Positions 1-8,976 of a DNA stretch of 64,000 nt are shown piece by piece. Source of the DNA: Streptomyces sp. Ag109_O5-1 (GTDB lineage: Bacteria > Actinomycetota > Actinomycetes > Streptomycetales > Streptomycetaceae); contig NZ_RKQF01000001.1 of assembly GCF_003814875.1 (NCBI RefSeq), forward strand, positions 6,076,001 to 6,140,000. Reading direction: 5' to 3'. The stretch's first letter is position 1, and each line of letters begins with the position of its first letter. Made by a program: the position numbers and the translations under genes. The notes beneath the pieces are model-generated. The model was not told the origin of the DNA. It did no database searches and worked only from the letters and a program-made list of their open reading frames with translations.

Positions 1-53
1 GGTGCGGCCACTCGGGGCAGGGTCAACGGGTTCTCGACGGTCACTGCAGGCAT
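1..53 (-). CDS. Pirin family protein, N-terminal fragment (runs off window)
   Basis: Only the first 17 codons are present (MPAVTVENPLTLPRVAA), read leftward off the edge. The ATG is preceded by a strong ribosome site (AGGAGGAG, 5-6 nt spacing). This opening is the one I associate with Streptomyces pirin-like bicupin proteins; pirins are iron-binding cupins, some with quercetinase activity. The identification rests on a short N-terminus and general knowledge of the genus, so it is tentative. The upstream promoter area carries two TTGA half-sites, reported separately. Confidence 0.6.
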   Translation of the reverse strand, partial: MPAVTVENPLTLPRVAA

Positions 54-82
54 GTTGGCTCCTCCTTGTGCGCCCACTTTAG

Positions 83-94
83 TTGAGCGTTGAA
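83..94. promoter_or_regulatory. TTGA half-site repeat upstream of pirin gene
   Basis: Two TTGA half-sites (83-86 and 90-93) in the 12-mer TTGAGCGTTGAA lie about 30 nt before the pirin start. MarR and HxlR-type regulators often bind such spaced half-sites near pirin genes, but no regulator gene is visible here. Weak, purely positional evidence. Confidence 0.25.
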
Positions 95-145
95 CTTTCT
101 GCCACCCCTAACGGAGCGCAGCCGGCGAACATTCCCGGATCACCG

Positions 146-1001
146 TCAGACGCGCAGGGCAGCCGGCGCGCTCGCCGCCATGCCGAGGCCGACGGGGGTC
201 ATGGGCAGTCCGGGCAGCACCGCGACAAGCACGCCGCCGGTCAGTTGCCACCCGGCCCTGCACCCGACCTTGGTGGTGCCCTCCGGATCCTCGGGGTCGT
301 ACACGATCTCGACCTCCTGGGCACCGCACTCCGTACCGCTGCGGCTGCGCCGTACCCCGTGAGGGTCGACGTAGGAGTAGACGTGGTGCCTGACCGTGTC
401 CTCGCCGGAGCCGGTCCCGTACGAGTACTCCAGCCGCCCCTCGACCGCGATCCCCCGGGCGCGCAGCACGGCGGCGTCACGCGCGTATCGCACAGCGCCC
501 ACCAGGGCGGCCACGCCCGGCGCGAGCACCGTGGGGACGCCGACCAGCCAGGAGACGACGGCCTGCTCCCCCGCGCCCCGCGCCACCAGCGCGACCGTGA
601 TCATCGCATAGCCGACCCCGAGCGCCGCCAACGCCACCTGCCGGGGTTCCAGCCCCGGGCGCTCCATCGTCCACGGACACCGGCGAGGCGCCCTCCGGGC
701 GCGGCTCGGCGGCGTCCCGCACGGGCAGCGCACGACGCAGGGCCTCCGCGAACTCCCGTACGACCGGGGCACTTCGGGAGACGAGGGAGTGTCCGGGCGC
801 GGCCGGACACTGATCGTTCGAGGTCAGAACGACGGCGAACTCTCGCCCCTCCCGGCCGCAAACTTCCACGCGTTCGATCGCGGCCACGGGTGTCCGGCGC
901 CGCACCCCGCCCTGTTCCAGCAGCAGTACGCCGGACCGCAGCCGGGCAGCAGAACGCCGCCGGCCGTGCAGGACCGGCGGCGACGAGTCGATCTCGGTCA
1001 C
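146..1001 (-). pseudogene. PH-like/DUF3592-like membrane protein split by a +1 frameshift
   Basis: The first part reads from ATG 1001 (MTEIDSSPPVLHGRR...) to about 656 and looks like a real soluble domain; beyond that the frame turns into Arg/Gly nonsense. The next frame, from about 655 to 146, encodes two hydrophobic stretches (starting VALAALGVGYAMI) and a DUF3592-like segment (VEGRLEYSYGTGSGEDTV), then ends at TGA. Removing one C from the CCCC run at 653-656 joins the halves seamlessly (...VDDGAPGLEPRQVALAAL...), giving about 284 residues. Either a real one-base insertion or a homopolymer sequencing error. A separate start for the second half (ATG 667) has no convincing ribosome site. Function unknown; probably a membrane protein. 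Confidence 0.7.
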
Positions 1002-1054
1002 GCGGGCACAGTAGGCGAGCCCGACGAGCGGAAGGGGATATTCAGGAGTACGGC

Positions 1055-1537
1055 TCAGCCGTACATCCGGCGCATCGCGAACTCGACCATCTGCTCGACG
1101 GCCTTGGCGTCGAAGACCATCCGGTGCTCGCCCTCCATGTCGAGGACGAAGCCGTAGCCGGTCGGGAGGAGGTCGATGACCTCGGCGCCGGTGATGACGA
1201 AGTACTTGGACTCCTTGCCCGCGTACCGGCGCAGTTCCTTCAGCGAGGTGAACATCGGGATCACCGGCTGCTGGGTGTTGTGCAGGGCGAGGAAGCCGGG
1301 GTTGTCACCGCGCGGGCAGTAGACCTTCGACGTGGCGAAGACCTGCTGGAAGTCCTCGGCGGTCACCTGACCGGTGGTGAAGGCCCGCACCGCGTCCGCG
1401 AGGGACGGCGGAGACGGCTCGGGGTAGAGCGGTGGCTGCTGGCCGTATCCGCCATGGCCGCCCGGCATCTGCTGCTGCGGCTGGGCGTACTGCTGCTGAG
1501 CAGCCCCACCGTCCATGGGCTGGCCGTATCCATACAT
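1055..1537 (-). CDS. SseB-like protein
   Basis: 160 residues from ATG 1537. The first 45 residues are rich in Gly, Gln and Pro (MYGYGQPMDGGAAQQQYAQP), a flexible tail common in Streptomyces versions. Residues about 45-160 resemble the SseB N-terminal domain: a small alpha/beta fold with the run PVIPMFTSLKELRRYAG and a C-terminal helix (VEQMVEFAMRRMYG). SseB-domain proteins in actinobacteria are of unknown function; the family name comes from an enterobacterial protein. A longer reading frame to 1591 exists, but MYGYGQP is the natural start. Monocistronic, divergent from the acyl-CoA dehydrogenase at 1714. Confidence 0.75.
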   Translation of the reverse strand: MYGYGQPMDGGAAQQQYAQPQQQMPGGHGGYGQQPPLYPEPSPPSLADAVRAFTTGQVTAEDFQQVFATSKVYCPRGDNPGFLALHNTQQPVIPMFTSLKELRRYAGKESKYFVITGAEVIDLLPTGYGFVLDMEGEHRMVFDAKAVEQMVEFAMRRMYG

Positions 1538-1713
1538 GCGCGTAAGCCTACCGAGACACGCGGTGCACGCGAGAAGGTAGACCCATCTCACACTTCACCG
1601 GATGGGGGTTGCGCCTTATTACCGGCGGGTAGCATCATCGGAGCTACTCGTTGGTATGTGAAAGCTTGCGCGAGGATTCAGTGCCTCGCCGATCCGGATA
1701 CGGAGCCGTCACC

Positions 1714-3540
1714 ATGGGGCACTACAAGTCCAACCTGCGCGACATCGAATTCAACCTGTTCGAAGTGCTCGGTCGCGACAAGCTGTACGGCACCGGTCCG
1801 TTCGGCGAGATGGACACCGACACCGCGAAGAGCGTCCTGGAGGAGCTGACCCGGCTCGCCGAGAACGAGCTCGCGGAGTCCTTCGCCGACGCCGACCGCA
1901 ACCCGCCGGTCTTCGACCCGGAGACCAACACCGCGCCGGTCCCGGCGTCCTTCAAGAAGAGCTACAAGGCCTTCATGGACTCCGAGTACTGGCGTCTCGG
2001 CCTGCCCGAGGAGATCGGCGGCACGACCGCTCCCCCGTCGCTGATCTGGGCGTACGCGGAGCTGATCCTCGGCGCCAACCCGGCCGTGTGGATGTACTCC
2101 TCCGGCCCGGCGTTCGCGCGCATCCTCTTCGAGGAGGGCACCGAGGAGCAGAAGAAGTGGGCGCAGCTCGCCGTGGACCGCACCTGGGGTTCGACCATGG
2201 TGCTCACCGAGCCCGACGCGGGCTCGGACGTGGGCGCCGGCCGTACCAAGGCGATCCAGCAGGAGGACGGCTCCTGGCACATCGAGGGTGTGAAGCGCTT
2301 CATCACCTCCGGTGAGCACGACATGGAGGAGAACATCCTCCACTACGTGCTGGCGCGCCCCGAGGGTGCCGGCCCCGGCACCAAGGGCCTCTCCCTCTTC
2401 CTCGTCCCGAAGTACCTGTTCGACGGCGAGTCCGGCGAACTGGGCGAGCGCAACGGCGTCTACGCGACCAACGTCGAGCACAAGATGGGCCTGAAGGCCT
2501 CCAACACCTGCGAGATGACCTTCGGTGACCGTCACCCGGCCAAGGGCTGGCTGATCGGTGACAAGCACGAGGGCATCCGCCAGATGTTCCGGATCATCGA
2601 GTTCGCCCGGATGATGGTCGGCACGAAGGCCATCTCGACGCTGTCGACCGGTTACCTCAACGCCCTCGAGTACGCCAAGGAGCGCGTCCAGGGTCCGGAC
2701 CTCGCGAACTTCCTGGACAAGACCGCGCCCAAGGTCACCATCACCCACCACCCCGACGTGCGCCGCTCGCTGATCACGCAGAAGGCCTACGCCGAGGGCA
2801 TGCGCGCCCTCGTCCTCTACACCGCCTCGATCCAGGACGCCATCGCCGTCAAGGAGGCGAACGGCGAGGACCCGAAGGCCGAGCACGCGCTCAACGACCT
2901 GCTCCTGCCGATCGTCAAGGGCTACGGCTCCGAGAAGGGCTATGAGCAGCTCGCCCAGTCGCTGCAGACCTTCGGCGGCTCCGGCTTCCTGCAGGAGTAC
3001 CCGATCGAGCAGTACATCCGCGACGCCAAGATCGACACCCTGTACGAGGGCACCACCGCGATCCAGGGCCAGGACTTCTTCTTCCGGAAGATCGTCCGCA
3101 ACCAGGGCGCGGCCCTGAACTCCCTCGCCGAGGACATCAAGAAGTTCCTCGCGCTCGGCACCGGCGGCGAGGAGCTGGCGGGCGCCCGCGAGCACCTCGC
3201 GAAGGCGGCCGTCGAGCTGGAGGCGATCGTCGGCCTGATGCTGACCGACCTCGCGGCCACCGAGCAGGACGTCAAGAACATCTACAAGGTGGGCCTGAAC
3301 ACCTCCCGCCTGCTGCTCGCCTCCGGTGACGTGATCGTCGGCTACCTGCTGCTCAAGGGTGCCGCGATCGCCGCCGAGAAGCTGGAGACGGCGTCGAACA
3401 AGGACAAGCCGTTCTACACCGGCAAGATCGCGGCGGCGAAGTTCTTCGCGGCCAACGTGCTGCCGGGCGTCACCCTGGCCCGCAAGGTCGCGGCCGACGT
3501 GGACCTCGACCTGATGGAGCTGGACGAGGCGGCTTTCTGA
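1714..3540 (+). CDS. Acyl-CoA dehydrogenase, FadE5-like
   Basis: 608 residues, matching the long FadE5-type acyl-CoA dehydrogenases rather than the usual ~380-residue family. The N-terminus MGHYKSNLRDIEFNLFEVLG is close to mycobacterial FadE5. N-terminal helical domain to about residue 160, FAD/substrate beta domain (TEPDAGSDVGAG), then the C-terminal helical domain with the catalytic glutamate in LYEGTTAIQ (about E445) and an extra ~150-residue C-terminal domain. It oxidises acyl-CoA to trans-2-enoyl-CoA with FAD in beta-oxidation. The start is fixed by GGAG 8 nt upstream; earlier in-frame codons lack a ribosome site. A terminator follows. Confidence 0.93.
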   Translation: MGHYKSNLRDIEFNLFEVLGRDKLYGTGPFGEMDTDTAKSVLEELTRLAENELAESFADADRNPPVFDPETNTAPVPASFKKSYKAFMDSEYWRLGLPEEIGGTTAPPSLIWAYAELILGANPAVWMYSSGPAFARILFEEGTEEQKKWAQLAVDRTWGSTMVLTEPDAGSDVGAGRTKAIQQEDGSWHIEGVKRFITSGEHDMEENILHYVLARPEGAGPGTKGLSLFLVPKYLFDGESGELGERNGVYATNVEHKMGLKASNTCEMTFGDRHPAKGWLIGDKHEGIRQMFRIIEFARMMVGTKAISTLSTGYLNALEYAKERVQGPDLANFLDKTAPKVTITHHPDVRRSLITQKAYAEGMRALVLYTASIQDAIAVKEANGEDPKAEHALNDLLLPIVKGYGSEKGYEQLAQSLQTFGGSGFLQEYPIEQYIRDAKIDTLYEGTTAIQGQDFFFRKIVRNQGAALNSLAEDIKKFLALGTGGEELAGAREHLAKAAVELEAIVGLMLTDLAATEQDVKNIYKVGLNTSRLLLASGDVIVGYLLLKGAAIAAEKLETASNKDKPFYTGKIAAAKFFAANVLPGVTLARKVAADVDLDLMELDEAAF

Positions 3541-3573
3541 CCGTCCCGGTCCACTGATCCTCTGATCCGCCGC

Positions 3574-3611
3574 CGGAGGCCCGGTCCCCTGTCCAGGGGA
3601 GCGGGCCTCCG
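3574..3611 (+). terminator. Hairpin terminator after fadE5-like gene
   Basis: Stem CGGAGGCCCG / CGGGCCTCCG encloses a second short stem (CCCCTG/CAGGGG). No U-tract follows, as is usual in Streptomyces. It separates the dehydrogenase from the aminopeptidase. Confidence 0.75.
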
Positions 3612-3632
3612 TACGTCGTTAAGGTGAGGCAC

Positions 3633-4943
3633 ATGAGCGCATCCGCACCCTCTCGCTTCGACCGCGGGCACACCGACGACCTGATGTCCTTCCTCGCGGC
3701 GAGCCCGACGCCGTACCACGCCGCGGCGAACGCCGGTGAACGGCTGGAGAAGGCCGGTTTCCGGCAGGTCGCCGAGACGGACGCCTGGGACGGCACGGCC
3801 GGCGGCAAGTACGTGCTGCGCGGCGGCGCGATCATCGCCTGGTACGTCCCGGAGGGCGCCGCGCCCCACACACCGTTCCGGATCGTCGGCGCGCACACCG
3901 ACTCCCCGAACCTGCGGGTGAAGCCGCGGCCCGACACCGGGGCGCACGGCTTCCGCCAGGTGGCCGTGGAGATCTACGGCGGACCGCTGATGAACTCCTG
4001 GCTCGACCGGGACCTGGGCCTGGCCGGCCGGCTGAGCCTGCGGGACGGCACCACCCGCCTGGTCGACGTGCACCGGCCGCTGCTGCGCGTGCCCCAGCTC
4101 GCCATCCACCTGGACCGTGCGGTCAGCAGCGAGGGGCTCAAACTCGACAAGCAGCGCCACCTCCAGCCCATCTGGGGCCTCGGCGACGACGTCCGCGACG
4201 GCGACCTGATCGCCTTCCTGGAGCACGAGTCGGGCCTGCCGGCCGGCTCGGTCACCGGCTGGGACCTGATGACCTACGCCGTCGAACCCCCGGCATACCT
4301 GGGCCGCGACCAGGAGCTGCTGGCCGGGCCCCGGATGGACAACCTGCTGTCCGTGCACGCCGGTACGGCGGCACTGGCGGCCACGGCCACGGCGGCGGGC
4401 GGCTCCGAGCTCCCCTGCATCCCGGTCCTTGCCGCCTTCGACCACGAGGAGACCGGCTCCCAGTCGGACACCGGTGCGGACGGGCCGCTGCTCGGCAACG
4501 TGCTGGAGCGCTCGGTGCTGGCGCGCGGCGGATCGTACGAGGACCGGGCGCGGGCCTTCGCGGCCACCGTCTGTCTCTCCTCCGACACCGGCCACGCCGT
4601 CCACCCCAACTACGCGGAGCGGCACGACCCGACGCACCACCCCCGCGTCAACGGCGGACCGATCCTCAAGGTCAACGTCAACAACCGCTACGCGACGGAC
4701 GGTTCGGGCCGCGCGCTCTTCGCCGCCGCCTGCGAGAAGGCCGGGGTCCCCTACCAGACCTTCGTCTCCAACAACTCGATGCCCTGCGGCACCACGATCG
4801 GCCCGATCACCGCGGCCCGCCACGGGATCCGGACCGTCGACATCGGCGCGGCCATCCTCTCCATGCACAGCGCCCGCGAACTGTGCGGCGCCGACGACCC
4901 GTTCCTGCTGGCGAACGCGCTGGTGGCCTTCCTGGAAGGGTAG
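3633..4943 (+). CDS. M18 family aminopeptidase
   Basis: 436 residues, the full length for M18 (aspartyl aminopeptidase-type) metallopeptidases, which remove N-terminal residues from peptides using two metal ions in a cytosolic oligomer. Metal ligands are visible in order: H in VGAHTDSPNLRVKPR, the acidic pair in DHEETGSQS, D in the ARMDN-like GPRMDNL, and H in SSDTGHAVHPNY. The ATG at 3633 follows AAGGTGAGGC at good spacing; an ATG three codons earlier is too close to that site. Downstream is the small DUF6458 gene. Substrate preference cannot be told from sequence. Confidence 0.92.
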   Translation: MSASAPSRFDRGHTDDLMSFLAASPTPYHAAANAGERLEKAGFRQVAETDAWDGTAGGKYVLRGGAIIAWYVPEGAAPHTPFRIVGAHTDSPNLRVKPRPDTGAHGFRQVAVEIYGGPLMNSWLDRDLGLAGRLSLRDGTTRLVDVHRPLLRVPQLAIHLDRAVSSEGLKLDKQRHLQPIWGLGDDVRDGDLIAFLEHESGLPAGSVTGWDLMTYAVEPPAYLGRDQELLAGPRMDNLLSVHAGTAALAATATAAGGSELPCIPVLAAFDHEETGSQSDTGADGPLLGNVLERSVLARGGSYEDRARAFAATVCLSSDTGHAVHPNYAERHDPTHHPRVNGGPILKVNVNNRYATDGSGRALFAAACEKAGVPYQTFVSNNSMPCGTTIGPITAARHGIRTVDIGAAILSMHSARELCGADDPFLLANALVAFLEG

Positions 4944-5029
4944 TTGCACGGGGAGACGCACATGACCCGCCCGCCCTTGGGTACCCGGTGCGGACCGGAA
5001 CCACCGGACCTGAAGGGGAGGCAACACTC

Positions 5030-5275
5030 ATGGGGCTCGGCGGGTGCATCATCCTCATCGCCGTGGGGGCCATCCTCACGTTCGCGACCGACTGGCACAT
5101 GCAGGGAGTCAACCTCGACGTCGTCGGCCTGATCCTGATGGCCGTCGGGATCATCGGCGTCGCCACGTTCAGCAGCATCGCCCGCCGCCGGCGGGTCATG
5201 GTGCCGCCGACGGCCGTCGTCGAGGAGGACCGGCACCGTCACCGTGACGGCTACACCGACGGGTATGGCATGTAA
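5030..5275 (+). CDS. DUF6458-type small membrane protein
   Basis: 81 residues starting MGLGGCIILIAVGAIL behind a GGGGAGG ribosome site. Two transmembrane helices (about 4-20 and 28-48) flank a short hydrophilic loop with DWHMQGVNLD, followed by a basic stop-transfer stretch (IARRRR) and a charged His/Asp-rich cytoplasmic tail. The layout matches the actinobacterial DUF6458 family, of unknown role. It probably stands alone. Confidence 0.8.
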   Translation: MGLGGCIILIAVGAILTFATDWHMQGVNLDVVGLILMAVGIIGVATFSSIARRRRVMVPPTAVVEEDRHRHRDGYTDGYGM

Positions 5276-5621
5276 CGGACACACCGTCAGACCCGGTAGG
5301 CCAGCTGTTCGTCCTTGCCGCCGACAACTGCACCGACAGCACGGGCGACCTCGCCCGGGTACTGCCACACGTGGACGACTGCAGCCTGCTCTTCATGCAG
5401 GACACGGACACCGTCCTCAACCGTTCCTGGGGACTGAGCAGGCCTGAGCCACATCAGCCGCACGCCCCGAACGGTCTTGGGCGCACTGGTCCTCGGCGTA
5501 CTCAACCCCGGGGCAGAGACACGGATCCCGTCCGTGGTCCGATCCCGGGAGGCCGACTCCCTTCAGACGAGACCGCGCTCGCAACCGATACAGCCCCGCG
5601 CCCTTTTCAGGGGCGCTGAAG
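5276..5621. other. Intergenic region without a supported gene
   Basis: 346 nt between DUF6458 and the thioredoxin/NHL gene. A 72-codon minus-strand frame (5287-5505) has no ribosome site or recognisable domain. The last 30 nt hold a copy of the Streptomyces CCCCGCGCCCC...GGGGCGC repeat (5591-5618). It may contain the decayed tail of an old gene. Confidence 0.5.
5591..5618. repeat. REP-like GC palindrome, partial copy 1
   Basis: CAGCCCCGCGCCCTTTTCAG followed by GGGCGCTG. Same core as the copies at 34947, 43129 and 50082, but lacking the GTGGCTGGTCGCG left part. It sits just past the stop of the minus-strand thioredoxin/NHL gene, where it could also act as its terminator. Confidence 0.55.
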
Positions 5622-7457
5622 CTAGGCGTCTTGATCCATGCCGGCCAGGACCAGGGGCAGTCGGTCCGCCCCGCCCTCTGTCAGTCGCACCGGCACCCCC
5701 CAGTCCTGCTGGTGCACGTGGCACGCGGGGTACTGGTTGGCCGGGTCGTCGTCGCAGCTCGCCGCCATCGCCGAGACGTGCAGGACGCCTTCGCTCACCG
5801 CCGGGTTCAGGTCCAGCTCCCGCGTCAGGTCCGTGTCCGCGCCCTCGCCCTTGAGCAGCAGTTCCGGCGGGGTCGAGGAGACCAGCAGTCGGGTCGACGG
5901 GCCGTACCGGGTGTCCAGTTTCTGGCCCGCGGGGGGCTGGAAGATCACGTCCAGGCGGAGGCGGCCGGGGGCCACCTCGGTCGCCGCCCGCTGGGTGCGG
6001 TGGGCGACCGACTCCACCCGGACCGCCTCCTCGGGCAGCCGCAGCCGGGTCAGGCGGTGGCGGGCCGACTCGACCACCACGATGTCGTCGCCGACCAGCA
6101 CCGCATCGCTCGGCTCTCTCAGGTCCGTGGCCAGTGTGGTGACTTCCCCGGTCGCGGGGTCGTAGCGGCGCAGTGCGTGGTTGTAGGTGTCGGACACCGC
6201 CACCGAGCCGTCGGGGAGGGCTGTCACGCCCAGCGGGTGCTGGAACAGGGCCTGTTCGGCCGCGCCGTCACGATGCCCGAAGTCGAACAGCCCCGTCCCC
6301 ACGGCGGTGTGTACGTGTCCCTCCGGGTCGACCCAGCGCAGGGCGCTGGTCTCGGAGTCGGCGAGCCAGAGCCGGTCGGCGGTGGCCGCGAGCCCGGACG
6401 GCTGAGCGAACCACGCCTCGGCCGCCGGGCCGTCCACCAGCCCCTCGTTGGTGGTACCTGCGGCGACGGCGACCGTCCGGCTCTCCGGGTCGTACGCCCA
6501 CAGCTGGTGCACGCCCGCCATCGCGATCCACACCCTGCCGCCGAAGACCGCCACGTCCCAGGGAGAGGACAGGTCGATCTCACGGGCCGGGCCGGAGGTC
6601 GGGGAGCCCTGCCACCACTGGCGGCCGGTGCCGGCGAGCGTGGTGACCTCACCGGTGGTCGGGTCCAGGCGCCGTAGCGCGTGGTTGACGGTGTCGGCGA
6701 CGACCACCGAGCCGTCGTCGAGAAGCGCCAGCCCCTGCGGCTCGCTGAAGGAGGCCTCGGCCGCCGGGCCGTCCGCGAAGCCGCGCGTCCCGGAGCCGAT
6801 CCGCCGCACGACCGTCTCCGCGTCCTGCGCCAGCTCCACCAACTGGTGCCGGGTGGTGTCGCTGACCAGGAAGTTCCCGGAGGGGAGCAGCAGCGCCTTG
6901 CCGGGGAAGCGCAGGGCGGTGGGCTCGGGCTCCGGCGGCACGTAAGGGCCGTCGCCGCGGCGCAGGGTGCCCTTCGCCTCGTGCTCCGCCTCCAGCTCCT
7001 CGACCAGCCGCGCGATCGCGTGCGCGTGTCCCTCGCCGGCGTGCTGCGCGACGACGTACCCCTCGGGGTCGATCACCACCAGCGTCGGCCAGGCCCGCAC
7101 CGCGTACTGCTTCCAGGTGGCGAGCTCCGGGTCGTCGAGCACCGGGTGCTCCACGCCGTACCGCTCCACGGCGTCGACGACCGCCTGGTGCTCCGCCTCG
7201 TGCACGAACTTCGGCGAGTGCACCCCGATGATCACCACCGTGTCCCGGTGCCGCTCCTCCAGCTCGCGCAGCTCGTCCAGGACATGCAGGCAGTTGATAC
7301 AACAAAATGTCCAGAAATCGAGGACCACAATGCGTCCTCGCAGGTCAGCGAGGGTGTACTGCTTGTCGCCTGTGTTCAGCCAGCCGCCCTTGCCGATCAG
7401 CTCGGGGGCACGGACGCGGGCACGGCGCGGGGTGCGGGCCGGGGATGTCTCGCTCAT
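5622..7457 (-). CDS. Thioredoxin-fold / NHL-repeat protein (NHLRC2-like)
   Basis: 611 residues. Residues about 16-170 form a TlpA/AhpC-type thioredoxin domain with the redox pair in DFWTFCCINCLHVLDEL (C53 and C56; C52 adjacent). After a linker, residues 190-510 hold repeated NHL beta-propeller blades (LLPSGNFLVSDTTRHQLVEL, LLDDGSVVVADTVNHALRRL and similar), and the end is a small beta domain. This order is that of NHLRC2-like proteins. There is no signal peptide or membrane anchor, so it is probably cytosolic, in a thiol-disulfide or scaffolding role. ATG at 7457; alone on the minus strand. Confidence 0.88.
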   Translation of the reverse strand: MSETSPARTPRRARVRAPELIGKGGWLNTGDKQYTLADLRGRIVVLDFWTFCCINCLHVLDELRELEERHRDTVVIIGVHSPKFVHEAEHQAVVDAVERYGVEHPVLDDPELATWKQYAVRAWPTLVVIDPEGYVVAQHAGEGHAHAIARLVEELEAEHEAKGTLRRGDGPYVPPEPEPTALRFPGKALLLPSGNFLVSDTTRHQLVELAQDAETVVRRIGSGTRGFADGPAAEASFSEPQGLALLDDGSVVVADTVNHALRRLDPTTGEVTTLAGTGRQWWQGSPTSGPAREIDLSSPWDVAVFGGRVWIAMAGVHQLWAYDPESRTVAVAAGTTNEGLVDGPAAEAWFAQPSGLAATADRLWLADSETSALRWVDPEGHVHTAVGTGLFDFGHRDGAAEQALFQHPLGVTALPDGSVAVSDTYNHALRRYDPATGEVTTLATDLREPSDAVLVGDDIVVVESARHRLTRLRLPEEAVRVESVAHRTQRAATEVAPGRLRLDVIFQPPAGQKLDTRYGPSTRLLVSSTPPELLLKGEGADTDLTRELDLNPAVSEGVLHVSAMAASCDDDPANQYPACHVHQQDWGVPVRLTEGGADRLPLVLAGMDQDA

Positions 7458-7497
7458 GGATCAAGAGTGCCACTCCCCGCCGACAGACGATTCCGCC

Positions 7498-7506
7498 TGT
7501 GGACAA
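7498..7506 (-). promoter_or_regulatory. DnaA-box-like nonamer
   Basis: TGTGGACAA, the reverse complement of TTGTCCACA, a preferred Streptomyces DnaA box. It lies in the 65-nt gap between the NHL gene start and the cupin stop. A single site is weak evidence; see the related finding. Confidence 0.45.
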
Positions 7507-7522
7507 CTCGAATCGTCCCTGG

Positions 7523-7915
7523 TCAGGACAGTGTGTGGCCCGTCGTCGCATCCACGTGGTCCGGGATGTCGTCGTGGCGGTCGCCGACCGTGGACGTGCC
7601 GGTCGGTTCGAAGAGGAGGATCGACGCTCCGGCCGGGGCGGCGGGCTTGTGCTCGGTACCCCGGGGGACGGTGAAGACCGAGCCCTTGAGGAGGACGACC
7701 GTGCGCTCGCCGGCCGGCTCGCGCAGGGCGATGCGCAGTTCGCCCTCCAGGACCAGGAAGAACTCGTCGGTGTGGTCGTGGACGTGCCAGAGGTGCTCGC
7801 CCTCCACCTTGGCGACACGGACGTCGTAGTCGTTGACGGCGGTGACGATGCGGGGACTCCACAGGTCGTCGAAGGAGGCGAGGGCGCGGGCGAGGGAGAC
7901 GGGTTCGCTGGTCAT
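7523..7915 (-). CDS. Cupin domain protein
   Basis: 130 residues from ATG 7915 (AGGA 8 nt before; an ATG three codons earlier is less well placed). Single cupin barrel with the first metal motif HVHDHTDEFFLVLEGEL (His, His, Glu) and the second motif PRGTEHKP (His). Small cupins of this kind bind a metal and act as isomerases, dioxygenases or sensors; substrate unknown. It diverges from the GlxA-type regulator at 7969 with a 53-nt shared promoter, so that regulator may control it. Confidence 0.85.
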   Translation of the reverse strand: MTSEPVSLARALASFDDLWSPRIVTAVNDYDVRVAKVEGEHLWHVHDHTDEFFLVLEGELRIALREPAGERTVVLLKGSVFTVPRGTEHKPAAPAGASILLFEPTGTSTVGDRHDDIPDHVDATTGHTLS

Positions 7916-7968
7916 GACGATCATCCTGGGGCGTCGACCGGCCTCCGCGTGAGTGCTAGAAATCGCAT

Positions 7969-8976
7969 ATGACGCAAGGATCCTCTCAAGCGAACGGGTC
8001 GACCCATCGCGTCGCCGTGATCGTCGACGCGGGCACCAATCCGTTCGAGGTCGGGGTCGCCACCGAGCTGTTCGGGCTGCCGCGGCCCGAGCTGGGGCTG
8101 CCCGTGCCGCCGTACGAGGTGACGGTGTGCGCGCCCACGCGCGAGGTGCGCATGAACCACGGCTTCTTCACCCTCAGCGGGGTGGCGGGGCTGACGGCCG
8201 TGGACGAGGCGGACACGGTCGTCGTGCCGGGACGGCCCGACAACGTCGTACCGCGCGGTGCCGACGTCCTCGACGCCGTCCGGCGCGCACACGCGCGGGG
8301 GGTGCGGATCGTGAGTTTCTGCACCGGGACCTTCGCGCTCGCCGAGGCCGGGCTGCTGGACGGACGGCCGGCCACCACACACTGGCGCTGGGCGGACGCC
8401 TTCCGGGAACTGCATCCCCGGGTGCTGCTCCGGCCGGACGTGCTCTTCGTCGACGACGGCGACCTGCTCACCGCCTCGGGCAGCGCGGCCGCGCTCGACC
8501 TGGGGCTGCACATCTGGCGGCAGGACCACGGCGCCGAGATCGCCAACGCGGTGTCCCGGCGGCTGGTGTTCGCCTCGCACCGCGACGGCGGGCAGCGGCA
8601 GTTCGTGGAACGGCCGGTGCCCGAGGTGCCGGACGAGTCGCTCGGCCCGCTGCTGGCCTGGGCACAGGAGCGGCTCGGGCAGCCGCTGACCGTGGCGGAC
8701 CTGGCCGCGCGGGCCGCCGTCTCCCCCGCCACCCTGCACCGCCGGTTCCGCGCCCAGCTGGGCACCACCCCGCTGGCCTGGCTCACCGGGGAACGAGTGG
8801 CCCTCGCCTGCCGTCTGATCGAGCGCGGGGAGGAACGGCTGGACGTGGTGGCGGCGCGCAGCGGACTCGGTACGGCGGCCAATCTGCGCGCGCGGCTGCG
8901 GCGCGAGACGGGACTCAGCCCGTCGGACTACCGCCGGCGTTTCGGGCCGGTGGCCCGGGAAGGGGTACAGGTATGA
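7969..8976 (+). CDS. GlxA-type transcriptional regulator (DJ-1/PfpI + AraC HTH)
   Basis: 335 residues. Residues about 12-185 form a DJ-1/PfpI-like domain (VAVIVDAGTNPFEVGVATEL; elbow Cys in VSFCTGTFALAEAG). Residues 230-330 hold an AraC-type double helix-turn-helix (PLTVADLAARAAVSPATLHR, then LDVVAARSGLGTAANLRARL). This architecture is typical of GlxA/FtrA regulators, which sense small amines or metabolites. It is translationally coupled by ATGA to the LURP-one protein and divergent from the cupin. Confidence 0.9.
   Translation: MTQGSSQANGSTHRVAVIVDAGTNPFEVGVATELFGLPRPELGLPVPPYEVTVCAPTREVRMNHGFFTLSGVAGLTAVDEADTVVVPGRPDNVVPRGADVLDAVRRAHARGVRIVSFCTGTFALAEAGLLDGRPATTHWRWADAFRELHPRVLLRPDVLFVDDGDLLTASGSAAALDLGLHIWRQDHGAEIANAVSRRLVFASHRDGGQRQFVERPVPEVPDESLGPLLAWAQERLGQPLTVADLAARAAVSPATLHRRFRAQLGTTPLAWLTGERVALACRLIERGEERLDVVAARSGLGTAANLRARLRRETGLSPSDYRRRFGPVAREGVQV

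Noticed and set aside
83..1849. 588-codon plus-strand frame across the split membrane gene and the SseB gene
   Set aside because: Arg/Pro/Gly-rich antisense of two real minus-strand genes; no domains, and it runs into the acyl-CoA dehydrogenase start.
1678..3195. Long antisense frame over the acyl-CoA dehydrogenase
   Set aside because: Leu/Val/Gly/Arg-rich mirror of third-position GC bias with no ribosome site.
5287..5505. 72-codon minus-strand gene
   Set aside because: No ribosome site, no signal or domain; the region is treated as intergenic.
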